DNA of 33,318 bases from Leeuwenhoekiella sp. (GTDB lineage Bacteria; Bacteroidota; Bacteroidia; Flavobacteriales; Flavobacteriaceae). Within the stretch, counting starts at the first letter, position 1. Each line of letters begins with the position of its first letter. The position numbers and the translations under genes are program-made. The notes beneath the pieces were generated by a model that ran no database searches, had not been told where the DNA came from, and was given only the letters and a program-made list of their open reading frames with translations. Positions 7,488 to 16,341 of this stretch are shown here, one piece after another. The DNA is taken from the NCBI GenBank assembly GCA_011050015.1, contig DRGP01000092.1, positions 1 to 33,318 on the forward strand, given 5' to 3'.

Positions 7488-9862
7488 CAGAATTTAAAAT
7501 TAAAGGTTACCGAAGGGATAATACCGAATATAGAGGTACGCACGGCCTGATTGAGACCGGTATCGTCATTTTGTTCAAAATTGATAGCCGCCGCGTTTTT
7601 TCGATTATAGAGGTTGTAAATACTAAAAACCCATTCCGTTTGCAGTTTTCTCCCCTGGTTTTTTTGAGGACTTAGTGTAGCCGAAATGTCCAGACGGTGA
7701 TAGGCCGGTAGCCGTTGTGCGTTACGCGGACCGAAATTAGGAATCACCAAGCCCTGAAATTGCGACTGACTGATGGGATAATTGGTAGGCTGGCCGGTCT
7801 GAAATAAAAAATTGGCGTTAAAATTCCATTTGGCGCTATGTTTATAATTTAAATAAAGGCTTATATCATGTGTTTTATCGTACGCAGTAGGATACCAGTT
7901 GCCGTTATTCACACCAGTTTCCACAAGTGTTCTTCCTGGGGTTCGCTGCTCACTGCGTGAGAGTGTATAGGCCAGCCAACCCGTAAAGGCACCTTCGTTT
8001 TTCTTGAACAGCACTTCGAGACCGTAAGCTTGTGATTCTCCGGCAAGGACTTCACGTTCCACAGCGCGTGTGGCGATAAGTTGGGCGCCGTTTCTATAGT
8101 CAAGCCGGTTTGCTACTTTTTTGTAAAATACTTCCGTTTCTAAAGAAAAACGGCCGTTTTTTAAGTTGGTGTTATACCCCAGCGCATACTGATCGAGCAG
8201 TTGGGGTTTAATGTATTTTCCACTGGGGGTGTACACATCAAGCGGGGTGGGGGAGTTGGTGTTTGAAATGAGATGGAGGTATTGCGCCATGCGATTGTAG
8301 CTGGCTTTTATACTTTTGTCATCATCAAGTGCATAAGCCAGTGAAAATCGCGGTTCAAGATTGGTAAACGTTTCAATCGCTTCATCTCGATCATAGCGCA
8401 ATGTGCCGCTCGGTTGTGCGGGTTCATAAACGCCCAGTGAGGGATTAAATAGTAGTGGATTGTCATTGGCATAGCTGTTGAGCTCCTCCTGTCCCAGCCG
8501 TATAAAGTGACTTAAACGCAACCCGTAGCGCAAACTTAGTGCTGGCGTTATATCCTGTTCCGCTTCCACGTAAGCGGAAAATTCATTAGCATATTTCCGG
8601 GTAAGCTGTTCAGCAGTTACTCCAGAATCTGACCTGTTTGGCCGAATATCGCCGGGATTAAAACGATAATAAATATTGTTGATCCCGTAGTTGAGCTTTA
8701 AATTATCGCCCATATATTGTTGAAAATCATATTTTAAGTTGAAATTCCGAATACCGGAATCATAATCAAAACCAACAAAATCAAGCAATAAACCATAATA
8801 ATAATCAGAATAAATCAGCGATAGATTGCTAAACAAACGGTCTGAAAAAAGGTGGTTCCACCGCAGGTTAACGATGGCATTACCGTACGTATTGACAAAA
8901 CTTTCATTGATATTAAAAACATCACGACCAAAGTAACCCGAAAGGTACAGGTTATTATTGCTGTCAAGTTTATAGTTGACCTTGGTATTTAAATCGTAAA
9001 AATAAGCTGAATTATTATTATCAAATAAAGGAAGAAACAAGTGCGCATAGCTCGCACGCCCACCTATAAGAAATGCGGCTTTATCCTGAACAATTGGCCC
9101 TTCCACCAGTAATCTGCTGGAAACCGCACCGATGCCACCATTCACATGAAATTCTTTGCTGTTACCTTCCTTTTGATAAATGTCAAGCACCGAAGAAACG
9201 CGGCCCCCATAGCGAGCGGGAATACCGCCTTTGTAAAGTTTGAGATCTTTAATGGCATCTGGGTTGAACACGGAAAAAAAACCAAATAAATGAGAAGAAT
9301 TAAAGATTATGGCCTCGTCCAGCAGGATCAGGTTTTGATCTGCCGCACCACCGCGTACATTGAATCCAGAAGCGCCCTCGCCGCCGCTGGTCACGCCGGG
9401 AAGTAACAGTATAGATTTGATCACGTCTGCCTCCCCCAGCACCACGGGAATCTGTTTAATGGTAGAAGCGGTAAGCGCATTTACGCTCATTTGTGGTTTC
9501 CGGATGCTTAATTGTTCCACATTCTCCTTGATCACTACTTCTTGTAATGATTCAGCAGATTCTTTCAGCGAGAGATCCAAGCGCTGATCAGTGTAAAGAT
9601 CAATCGTTTTTGAGAGCGTCTGAAATCCCAAAAAACTCACTCGCAAATCGTAAGTTCCCTGTGGCAAGGTGATGGAATAAAAACCATATTCATTAGTGAC
9701 CACTCCCTTTCTTAATTCAGGCAGAATCACGTTTACGCCTATAAGCGTTTCGTTAGAAAATGCGGAAGTTACGGTGCCACTCAACGTAAATTGTTCTTGT
9801 GCAAGGGTTTTCGCATAGGCGAAAAACAGACAGAATAGAAGGAAATAGAGTTTTAGGGGCAA
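7487..9862 (-). CDS. TonB-dependent outer membrane receptor with CarboxypepD_reg-like domain
   Basis: SusC/FecA-type outer-membrane transporter of 791 aa. Order: signal peptide (LYFLLFCLFFAYAKTLAQ), carboxypeptidase-regulatory-like beta-sandwich (about 25-105, with GVVTNEYGFYSI), plug domain (about 125-250, with GEADVIKSILLLPGV and GFNVRGGAADQNLILLDEA), then a 22-strand-type barrel ending in the aromatic VTFNFKF signature for outer-membrane insertion. The start codon appears to be TTG: an in-frame stop lies four codons upstream, and no Met occurs before about residue 120, well after the signal peptide. It is coupled to the DUF4249 lipoprotein downstream. The transported substrate is not evident. 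Confidence 0.92.
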   Translation of the reverse strand: MPLKLYFLLFCLFFAYAKTLAQEQFTLSGTVTSAFSNETLIGVNVILPELRKGVVTNEYGFYSITLPQGTYDLRVSFLGFQTLSKTIDLYTDQRLDLSLKESAESLQEVVIKENVEQLSIRKPQMSVNALTASTIKQIPVVLGEADVIKSILLLPGVTSGGEGASGFNVRGGAADQNLILLDEAIIFNSSHLFGFFSVFNPDAIKDLKLYKGGIPARYGGRVSSVLDIYQKEGNSKEFHVNGGIGAVSSRLLVEGPIVQDKAAFLIGGRASYAHLFLPLFDNNNSAYFYDLNTKVNYKLDSNNNLYLSGYFGRDVFNINESFVNTYGNAIVNLRWNHLFSDRLFSNLSLIYSDYYYGLLLDFVGFDYDSGIRNFNLKYDFQQYMGDNLKLNYGINNIYYRFNPGDIRPNRSDSGVTAEQLTRKYANEFSAYVEAEQDITPALSLRYGLRLSHFIRLGQEELNSYANDNPLLFNPSLGVYEPAQPSGTLRYDRDEAIETFTNLEPRFSLAYALDDDKSIKASYNRMAQYLHLISNTNSPTPLDVYTPSGKYIKPQLLDQYALGYNTNLKNGRFSLETEVFYKKVANRLDYRNGAQLIATRAVEREVLAGESQAYGLEVLFKKNEGAFTGWLAYTLSRSEQRTPGRTLVETGVNNGNWYPTAYDKTHDISLYLNYKHSAKWNFNANFLFQTGQPTNYPISQSQFQGLVIPNFGPRNAQRLPAYHRLDISATLSPQKNQGRKLQTEWVFSIYNLYNRKNAAAINFEQNDDTGLNQAVRTSIFGIIPSVTFNFKF

Positions 9863-10158
9863 TTTAATTTTTGTTTAAAAATAACCTTATTGAATGGAAC
9901 TGAAAAAATTGAGCATATATAAAACAGTATATTTCTATTTATTTCCTAAAACATTCAAAATAGTACTATGATAGGTTGTACGATCTTCAATCTTAAGACC
10001 TTTTTTAAAGACAATAAAAAATGATTTACAATAACTTATAGTTATGGCTAAGTTCAAAGTGAAAAATAGAAAGGAGGCAGTTTAAGCAGGCTCTTAGCTT
10101 TAAAAATAAGGGTTAATGGGCTAACTTTGAAGAACCTTTCACTATTAAAATACGGGCA
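9863..10158. other. intergenic region between divergent receptor and M1 peptidase genes
   Basis: 296 bp of AT-rich noncoding DNA separating two divergently transcribed genes. It contains the TAACTTTG motif at 10122-10129 for the rightward gene. I see no convincing small ORF, RNA gene or long palindrome. Confidence 0.5.
10122..10129 (+). promoter_or_regulatory. -7 promoter motif (TAACTTTG)
   Basis: Exact TAnnTTTG match 29 nt before the M1 peptidase ATG. No clear TTG at the -33 position. Confidence 0.45.
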
Positions 10159-12048
10159 ATGATTTTGAATACATGCAAACTTTTATTTATTCTTTTACTC
10201 TTATCCAATTATTGTGCTAAGGCTCAAGATCTTTACGAGCCCAGAAACATAAAACAAACCTATAAAAATAATATTAGGGACCGAAATGGCACTTCTGGGA
10301 AGAATTACTGGCAAAATACGGCTGACTATGATATACAATTAAATCTGGCCCCGCCAGAACGTACAGTTACAGGAAGTGAAGAGATAAAGTATTCAAACAA
10401 TAGCCCAGATACCTTAAAAAGACTCAACTTCAAACTTATAATCAATAATCACAAACCCGGTGCAGCAAGGCTATATCAAGTTGGTCAGGATTATTTAACT
10501 GAGGGTATAAAAATTGATAAATACGTGGTGAATGGTGAAGAAAAAAAGTGGGATGACAGCAATGACAATACCAATAAAATGATGAAACTAGATGCTCCTT
10601 TGCCTCCTGGCAAAAGCGTTGACTTGACCATCGATTGGCATTATAAGGTTTCTAAGCAGAGTGGGCGGGAAGGAGCCATAGATTCCACTACTTTTTTTCT
10701 GGCATATTTTTATCCACGAGTGGCCGTTTATGATGATTATGAAGGTTGGGATACCATGACTTTTACGGGATCGCAGGAATTTTATAATGACTTTAATAAT
10801 TACAAGCTTGAAGTCACCGTGCCTGAAAATTACATCGTGTGGGCCACCGGGGATTTTCAAAATCCCACTGAGGTGCTAAATCCAGCTTACGCTGAATTGT
10901 TAGAAAAATCAATGACAAGTGATTCCATTATTGAAATTGCCCATCAAGGTGATTTGAATGCTAATAAGGTAACCAGGGACACTACCAATACCTGGAAATT
11001 TACAGCAAGTAATATCACAGATATTGCGGTGGCGGTAAGCAACCATTATAATTGGGATGCAGGTAGTGTGATGGTAGATAGCACCACACAGCGTAGAGCA
11101 AGTGTACAGGCCGCCTATGACGAGGAATCCAAAGATTTTCAGCAGATGGTGACCTATGGCAAACATGCACTCAACTGGCTTTCAAATAATATTCCCGGTG
11201 TGCCTTATCCTTTTTCAAAATCTACGATCGTGCGGGGCTTTGCCGATATGGAATATCCCATGATGGTCAATGATAATTCTACATCAGACCCAGATTTTAC
11301 GCGATTTGTGGTAGAGCATGAGATTGCCCACACGTACTTTCCATTTTATATGGGTATTAATGAGACCCGTTTCGGTTTTATGGATGAAGGTTGGGCCACC
11401 ACGCTGGAATATTTAATAGGGATATCAGATTTGGGCAAGGATACCGCAGGCGAGAATTTTAAGAAATTCCGTGTAAACAGATGGATTAACGATCCCTCTA
11501 TGGAAGAAGATCTACCCATTATCACACCATCCAATATACTTAGCGGTCCAGGTTTAGGGAATAATGAATACGGTAAAGCGGCACTGGGTTATTTGGCTTT
11601 AAAAGATTTACTGGGCGAAGAAGGCTTTAAAACTGCCCTTCAGGGCTATATGAAACGCTGGCACGGGAAACACCCTACACCCTGGGACTTTTTCTACTCC
11701 ATCAATGATGTTTCAGGAAAAAACCTGAATTGGTTTTGGAACAGTTGGTTTTTCAGTACTAATTATATCGATATGAAGATTGAAAATGTAAGTCAAAAAG
11801 GAAGGAATACATTGATCACCATAAAAAATATTGGGGGGATGCCTGCGCCTGTGGATATTCTAGTAAGCCTAACGGGTGGCGAAACCAAAACCATTCACCA
11901 ATCTCCAGCAATCTGGAAAGAAAATCTGGATGAAACCACCATTGTCCTGAAAAATGTGTCGCATACAACACAAATTCAACTGGAAGGTGGTATTTTTATG
12001 GATGCCAGTACCAGCGATAATACTTGGAATTCAAATTCTACTGATTAA
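10159..12048 (+). CDS. secreted M1 family zinc metallopeptidase
   Basis: Exported aminopeptidase-like protein of 629 aa. Signal peptide (LLFILLLLSNYCAKAQ), N-terminal beta-saddle domain (about 45-250), then the catalytic domain with HEIAH near residue 387 and the downstream zinc ligand Glu in NETRFGFMDEGWA near 409. The substrate-anchoring loop reads GFADMEYPMMV in place of the classical GxMEN, a common variation in Bacteroidota M1 proteins. The C-terminal about 100 residues form a beta domain. It probably trims peptides in the periplasm or outside the cell. It converges with modC, 29 bp away, and stands alone in its operon. Confidence 0.9.
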   Translation: MILNTCKLLFILLLLSNYCAKAQDLYEPRNIKQTYKNNIRDRNGTSGKNYWQNTADYDIQLNLAPPERTVTGSEEIKYSNNSPDTLKRLNFKLIINNHKPGAARLYQVGQDYLTEGIKIDKYVVNGEEKKWDDSNDNTNKMMKLDAPLPPGKSVDLTIDWHYKVSKQSGREGAIDSTTFFLAYFYPRVAVYDDYEGWDTMTFTGSQEFYNDFNNYKLEVTVPENYIVWATGDFQNPTEVLNPAYAELLEKSMTSDSIIEIAHQGDLNANKVTRDTTNTWKFTASNITDIAVAVSNHYNWDAGSVMVDSTTQRRASVQAAYDEESKDFQQMVTYGKHALNWLSNNIPGVPYPFSKSTIVRGFADMEYPMMVNDNSTSDPDFTRFVVEHEIAHTYFPFYMGINETRFGFMDEGWATTLEYLIGISDLGKDTAGENFKKFRVNRWINDPSMEEDLPIITPSNILSGPGLGNNEYGKAALGYLALKDLLGEEGFKTALQGYMKRWHGKHPTPWDFFYSINDVSGKNLNWFWNSWFFSTNYIDMKIENVSQKGRNTLITIKNIGGMPAPVDILVSLTGGETKTIHQSPAIWKENLDETTIVLKNVSHTTQIQLEGGIFMDASTSDNTWNSNSTD

Positions 12049-12077
12049 TATTAATGTGTAACAGGATCGAGAGGAAA

Positions 12078-12950
12078 TTAAACTTTATAAATAAGCGGAT
12101 TAAAACCTTTAGAAGCCACAATAACCTGATCACCCACATGAAGATTTTCAACATCATCGGGCTGAGCCACAATTTTGATAAGGCGGTTGCCCACTAAAAG
12201 ATTCAGGATAAAAACAATGCCTTCTCTTTTAATGTGGATCACTTCTGCCTCAAATTGAAATTTACCACTTACAGCACTACTTGTGAAAAAAGAGGCGGGT
12301 TCGCGGGGTGGTGATAGTTGCCCGTTTTCAAGCACCGAAATGCCTTGTGAAAGTTTTAAAATCTCGCCCACATCATGACTGATAAGTAGCATGGTAAAAC
12401 CCAGTTCGCGCTGTACTTCAGCAACATATTTTTGTAGCTTTTGGCGCATGGGCTTATCTAATGCAGCCAAGGGTTCATCGAGCAAAACCAGATCGGGTTT
12501 GTTGACCAAAGCACGGGCTAAGGCCACACGTTGTTTTTGACCGCCGGAGAGTGTTTCGGGCTTGCGATGCTGGAGTTCATTAAGGGCTATAATATCCATT
12601 AATTGGTCAATAATAACCCTATTTTGCTCGTTTTTAAGGGCAAATTCCAGGTTTTTCCGCACGCTCATATTGGGGAAAAGTGCATAATCCTGAAACATAA
12701 AACCCACATTGCGCTGTTGTGGTTTGCGGTTTATTTTATTAGCAGCATCGTACCAGGTTTGGCCATTTACCACAATCTTACCCGCATCAGGGGTTAGAAG
12801 CCCCGCGAGCATGCGAAAGATGGAAGTTTTCCCCGTGCCAGAAGCGCCGTAAATCGTATGTATAATACCAGATTCTACCTCAAAATCTGCCTGCATCATC
12901 ATGTTTCCATCTGCGGTGTTCAATTTTTTCTGAAGGGAAATTTCGATCAT
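12078..12950 (-). CDS. modC: molybdate ABC transporter ATP-binding protein
   Basis: ATPase of a molybdate (or tungstate) importer, 290 aa. Walker A GASGTGKTS (about 34-42), Q-loop MFQDYALFP (about 85), signature LSGGQKQRVALARAL (about 135), Walker B LVLLDEP (about 155) and H-loop LLISHD (about 192). The C-terminal about 60 residues (VIHIKREGIVFILNLLVGN... VIVASKGFNPLIYK) look like a single TOBE-type module, making it shorter than the 352-aa E. coli protein with two. Last gene of the operon; its ATG overlaps the modB stop by 1 base (TAATG). Confidence 0.9.
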   Translation of the reverse strand: MIEISLQKKLNTADGNMMMQADFEVESGIIHTIYGASGTGKTSIFRMLAGLLTPDAGKIVVNGQTWYDAANKINRKPQQRNVGFMFQDYALFPNMSVRKNLEFALKNEQNRVIIDQLMDIIALNELQHRKPETLSGGQKQRVALARALVNKPDLVLLDEPLAALDKPMRQKLQKYVAEVQRELGFTMLLISHDVGEILKLSQGISVLENGQLSPPREPASFFTSSAVSGKFQFEAEVIHIKREGIVFILNLLVGNRLIKIVAQPDDVENLHVGDQVIVASKGFNPLIYKV

Positions 12951-13636
12951 TATGTGCGCATTTTATGAAATAATCTTTTTAAATACCCTCCATTGAACAA
13001 ATAAACGAGCAATAAAAGTAAAAAAGTAATCGCAAAGAGTATCAGCGAATACGTGTTGGCTAAGTCGTAATTGAGCGCTTCCACTTCGTCATAAACAGCG
13101 ATGGAAGCTACGCGCGTGCGGCCGGGAATGTTACCGCCTATCATTAAAACCACGCCAAATTCTCCTACCGTGTGTGCAAAAGCCAGCACGACAGCGCTGA
13201 GCAGCGCAGGTTTCATATTGGGTAAAAGGACACGGATTACAGTAGTAAAACGAGATTTTCCCAACACGTAAGAAGCTTCTTTTAACGCGTGTGGAAGCCC
13301 AGCAAAACCAGCTTGTATGGGTTGCACCATAAAGGGAAGACTATAAATTACCGAGCCTATCACCAGACCGGGAAATGAGAAAAGTAGTTGAATGCCCAGT
13401 TCATTTTCAATAAACCGCCCTATGGGGTGCCCAGGACTGAACGTGACCAACAGATAAAAACCCAAAACAGTAGGCGGCAGAACAAGCGGCATGCTGACCA
13501 GCGTTTCCAGAATGGGTTTCAACTTTGATCGGGAATAAGCCAAATAATACGCCAGCGGGACAGCAATAACTAATAATATGCCTGTGGTTATCGCGGCCAA
13601 CTTAAACGTAAGCACTAAAGGATCCCAGTCTATCAT
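12950..13636 (-). CDS. modB: molybdate ABC transporter permease
   Basis: Inner-membrane permease of 228 aa with five or six hydrophobic helices. The cytoplasmic coupling loop around AGFAGLPHALKEASYVLGKSRFTTVIRVLLPNMKPALLSAVVLAFAHTVGEFG carries the EAA-type signature (EASYVLG) seen in ModB/CysT permeases, and the HTVGEFG motif after it is typical of ModB. The ATG overlaps the end of the mop gene by 4 bases (ATGA), indicating translational coupling. It partners with ModA outside and ModC inside the membrane. Confidence 0.92.
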   Translation of the reverse strand: MIDWDPLVLTFKLAAITTGILLVIAVPLAYYLAYSRSKLKPILETLVSMPLVLPPTVLGFYLLVTFSPGHPIGRFIENELGIQLLFSFPGLVIGSVIYSLPFMVQPIQAGFAGLPHALKEASYVLGKSRFTTVIRVLLPNMKPALLSAVVLAFAHTVGEFGVVLMIGGNIPGRTRVASIAVYDEVEALNYDLANTYSLILFAITFLLLLLVYLFNGGYLKRLFHKMRT

Positions 13637-14034
13637 GAGCCCAACATAATTTCGTTCATTTTTACGAGTGCCGTTACTTCACTTCCTATTTGAAGTTTCA
13701 TTTTTGTAAGCGTATGTGTATTTACGAGCGCGGCCAGTGGCCCAAGGACAGTATCTAAATGCACGCGCGTTAAAAACCGTTCCTGTTCAAGCTGACTTAT
13801 TTTGGCCGGTATTTGGTTGGGAATACAGATGGAATCTGAAGAAGCCGTAGCCAGAATGACCTCGGTTTCTTTAAAAAAAGCAGTCACCGAATTTCCTGTT
13901 TTTAAATAAGGAGCAGTCTCTGGAGTATCAATAAGTAAGAGTTGCAAAGCTATATCAGCAGCCGCTTCAAGGCTCACGAGCGTGATGCTTCCGCTGGTTT
14001 CTAGGGCTGAAATGGTTGCTTTAACACGATTCAT
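13633..14034 (-). CDS. molybdopterin/molybdate-binding TOBE (Mop-like) protein
   Basis: Protein of 133 aa made of two Mop/TOBE-like beta units. The first (MNRVKATISALETSGSITLVSLEAA... VTAFFKETEVILA) shows the N-R-x-x-A-x-I start and the FKxTEV(I/M)LA ending of molybdate-binding Mop repeats; the second ends VTALVKMNEIMLG. Such di-Mop proteins bind oxyanions cooperatively and serve as storage or regulatory modules, here freestanding rather than fused to ModE or ModC. The track starts at TTG 14040; ATG 14034, 2 bp after the modA stop, is the likelier start. It sits between modA and modB. Confidence 0.82.
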   Translation of the reverse strand: MNRVKATISALETSGSITLVSLEAAADIALQLLLIDTPETAPYLKTGNSVTAFFKETEVILATASSDSICIPNQIPAKISQLEQERFLTRVHLDTVLGPLAALVNTHTLTKMKLQIGSEVTALVKMNEIMLGS

Positions 14035-14036
14035 AA

Positions 14037-14798
14037 TCAAGGAATGGCATAGCCATTGGTTTTTAAAATTTGCTGTGCTTCAGGAGAAAAAATGAAGTTG
14101 TAAAAAATCCTGGTGTTTTTATTTTCTGCATCGGTGCGTTTGATACGCACAATTCCCTGACGTATTCTATCATAGGCTTTTTCATCGATTTCGGTATAAT
14201 TGCCCTGGTTTTTCATGGTCGGTGATAACACTACAGATTTTGCAGTAAAACCTATTTCAGCCGCTTTAGAGGTTATAAATTGATTGGTCTGGGCTATACT
14301 TTCGCCGTAAACCAACTTCTCTTTAAGGTCATTCATCAGGTCGTACTTATCCAGCACTTGCATAGCAGCTACGCCGTAAGGGGCAGTTTTGGGATTGGCC
14401 ACCGCAATATGCTGTATGTGGTCTTGCTTTAAAGTCTCTAAGGTAGGCGATATGCTATCAGTGGTTGTCCATAACACGAGTTGACCATAGGCATAGACTT
14501 TCGGTTTTTCAAAAGACAGCCCTTTTTCAAAAATTTCTTCGGGATACTTCATATCTGCCGAAACGAAAATATCATAAGGGGCACCGGCGGTGATCTGTCC
14601 CGTTAATTTTCCTGAAGAACTTACGATCATATCGCAGCCTATTTTATGATGTGCACTAAATTCTTTAATGAGTTCGCGCATGGCATACTGCATATTTGCA
14701 GCCGTAGCAATCCTGATGGTTTGCGTATGCTTTTCGGCACAGCCCAAAAGTGTAAAAAGTAGTATAAAAATGCTAAAATATATTGGTTTTTTTACCAT
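14037..14798 (-). CDS. modA: molybdate-binding lipoprotein ModA
   Basis: Substrate-binding protein of the molybdate importer, 253 aa, anchored as a lipoprotein (FILLFTLLGCAEK). Family motifs: RIATAANMQYAMREL (about 29), IVSSSGKLTGQI (about 58, oxyanion-contacting serines), GAPYDIFVSAD (about 72), and the C-terminal FYNFIFSPEAQQILKTNGYAIP, a classic ModA ending. First gene of modA-mop-modB-modC, so the operon promoter should lie in the 110 bp upstream; a 10-bp palindrome AAAACGTTTT at 14836-14845 is the only operator-like site seen. Tungstate specificity cannot be excluded. Confidence 0.93.
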   Translation of the reverse strand: MVKKPIYFSIFILLFTLLGCAEKHTQTIRIATAANMQYAMRELIKEFSAHHKIGCDMIVSSSGKLTGQITAGAPYDIFVSADMKYPEEIFEKGLSFEKPKVYAYGQLVLWTTTDSISPTLETLKQDHIQHIAVANPKTAPYGVAAMQVLDKYDLMNDLKEKLVYGESIAQTNQFITSKAAEIGFTAKSVVLSPTMKNQGNYTEIDEKAYDRIRQGIVRIKRTDAENKNTRIFYNFIFSPEAQQILKTNGYAIP

Positions 14799-14908
14799 AG
14801 TTTTTGCTAATACTCTAAACTTAACCCATTGGTTTAAAACGTTTTGGTTTTCCGAATTCTGTTTTTATATACGCTGTGGAAATTATATCCTATCAGTAGG
14901 TTTTATTC

Positions 14909-16249
14909 TTATTTTACAAATTCCTTTACCGCATCGCCCAGATCATAAACAGGCACTTGATCAATGTGGTTTGCGACAATGCTACTGCCCGCTGCACTGC
15001 GGTAACCGCCAGCGCAATGTACCACAATAGGTTTTTGGGTTGGAATTTCATTGGCGCGTTCCCTTAATTCAGGTAGGGGGATAGTAAGCGCATTTTTAAA
15101 AAACGTTCCTTTTTCGGTTTCCGAGGTGTTGCGAATATCAACAATGGTATAAGCGCTGGTATCTGTTTTAAAATCCTGTAGATTCAAAGAATCCTCCTGT
15201 ACCTGTATGTTTTCAGCTAAAGTGAGTAATCCCAAAACCTGCCTTTCATAGCCTATTTTTGCTACCCTTTGCAGTGTTTTTTTCAAATCTTCTACCGTTT
15301 TTGCCACGAGATAAAAAGGTTCTTCCGGCCGAACAATAGAACCCAGCCAGGTTTCAAATTTCACACTGGGTTTTGTGGCCATAATATTGATGCTTTTTGG
15401 CAAGTGATTTTTTTTAAAAGCAGCCTCATCCCGGGTATCAATGACCAGCACACCCGGGTCTAACTGCTCTACATGCAGCGTAAAGGGAATTTGAGCAATG
15501 GCCTGTTGTAAATTGGCCGCCCCGGCTTTATTCATATCCACATCGTGACCAAAATAATGGGGTATAAAAGGCTGGGCATCGAGTAGGGTATTAATAAACT
15601 CTTTTTCGGTCTGCTTTTGAAAGGCCCAGTTGCCCTGGCGTTCGTTGCCCAGCGTACTTGAGGAAGCGTCGCTCATACCTTTTCCACAGAGCGAACCTGC
15701 GCCATGGGCTGGGTAGATCAAGGCATCATCTGGTAAATCATTTAATTTTTGCTGGATGCTATGATACATCTGTTTGGCGAGTTCTATACGTGTCGCTTTT
15801 TTGTTGCCATTGCTCTCCCGCAGATCGGGACGGCCCACATCACCTATAAACAAGGTATCTCCCGTAAAAAGTACGGTTTTATCATTCTCCTGGGCGATAA
15901 TGGTAATACTGTCTGGAGAATGGCCGGGCGTGTTGATCGCCTTAAAAACTACCTCACCCATGCTGAAAAAATCACCGTCATCAAAACCGAGGTGGGGATA
16001 ATCTGCGCCTACCCGTTTACTGGTATAAATCGTCGCGCCCGTTTCTTTGTGCATCTGTACATGTGCGCTGATAAAATCGGCGTGTGGGTGAGTTTCAAAA
16101 ATAGTGGTTATTTTTGCTTGGTTTGCTTCCGCGAAAGCGTAATATTTTGCAGGATCGCGTTCTGGATCTACAACTGCCATCTTACCCTGGCTTATGATGA
16201 CGTAGGAAAAATGCGAAAGTGCTTTATCTTCAAATTGCTTTATCTTCAT
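14909..16249 (-). CDS. MBL-fold persulfide dioxygenase-like / double rhodanese fusion
   Basis: Cytoplasmic protein of 446 aa joining an ETHE1-like metallo-beta-lactamase domain (about 1-250) to two rhodanese modules (about 260-350 and 355-446). Metal motif THPHADF near residue 53, the second histidine in NTPGHSPDS, aspartate in FTGDTLFIGDVGRPDL, and the final histidine in YPAHGAG. The last rhodanese has the active-site cysteine (VHCAGGYRSAA); the first (FYLVAKTVEDL) lacks it. Expected role: oxidation of glutathione or other low-molecular-weight persulfide plus sulfur transfer. The TTG at 16252 is followed directly by ATG 16249, taken as the start. Located 110 bp upstream of modA and possibly cotranscribed. 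Confidence 0.88.
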   Translation of the reverse strand: MKIKQFEDKALSHFSYVIISQGKMAVVDPERDPAKYYAFAEANQAKITTIFETHPHADFISAHVQMHKETGATIYTSKRVGADYPHLGFDDGDFFSMGEVVFKAINTPGHSPDSITIIAQENDKTVLFTGDTLFIGDVGRPDLRESNGNKKATRIELAKQMYHSIQQKLNDLPDDALIYPAHGAGSLCGKGMSDASSSTLGNERQGNWAFQKQTEKEFINTLLDAQPFIPHYFGHDVDMNKAGAANLQQAIAQIPFTLHVEQLDPGVLVIDTRDEAAFKKNHLPKSINIMATKPSVKFETWLGSIVRPEEPFYLVAKTVEDLKKTLQRVAKIGYERQVLGLLTLAENIQVQEDSLNLQDFKTDTSAYTIVDIRNTSETEKGTFFKNALTIPLPELRERANEIPTQKPIVVHCAGGYRSAAGSSIVANHIDQVPVYDLGDAVKEFVK

Positions 16250-16341
16250 CAAAGGATACCTTTAGTTGCAGCAAAAATAAAGATATTGTGCTTCTGGGCA
16301 GTAATAAAGGCGTTTAAAATGAAAATTAAGATAAAAGGCGG

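Noticed and set aside
14836-14845. AAAACGTTTT palindrome upstream of modA as a ModE-type operator
   Set aside because: Only 10 bp and AT-rich, with no match to a known molybdate operator; too weak to list as a feature.
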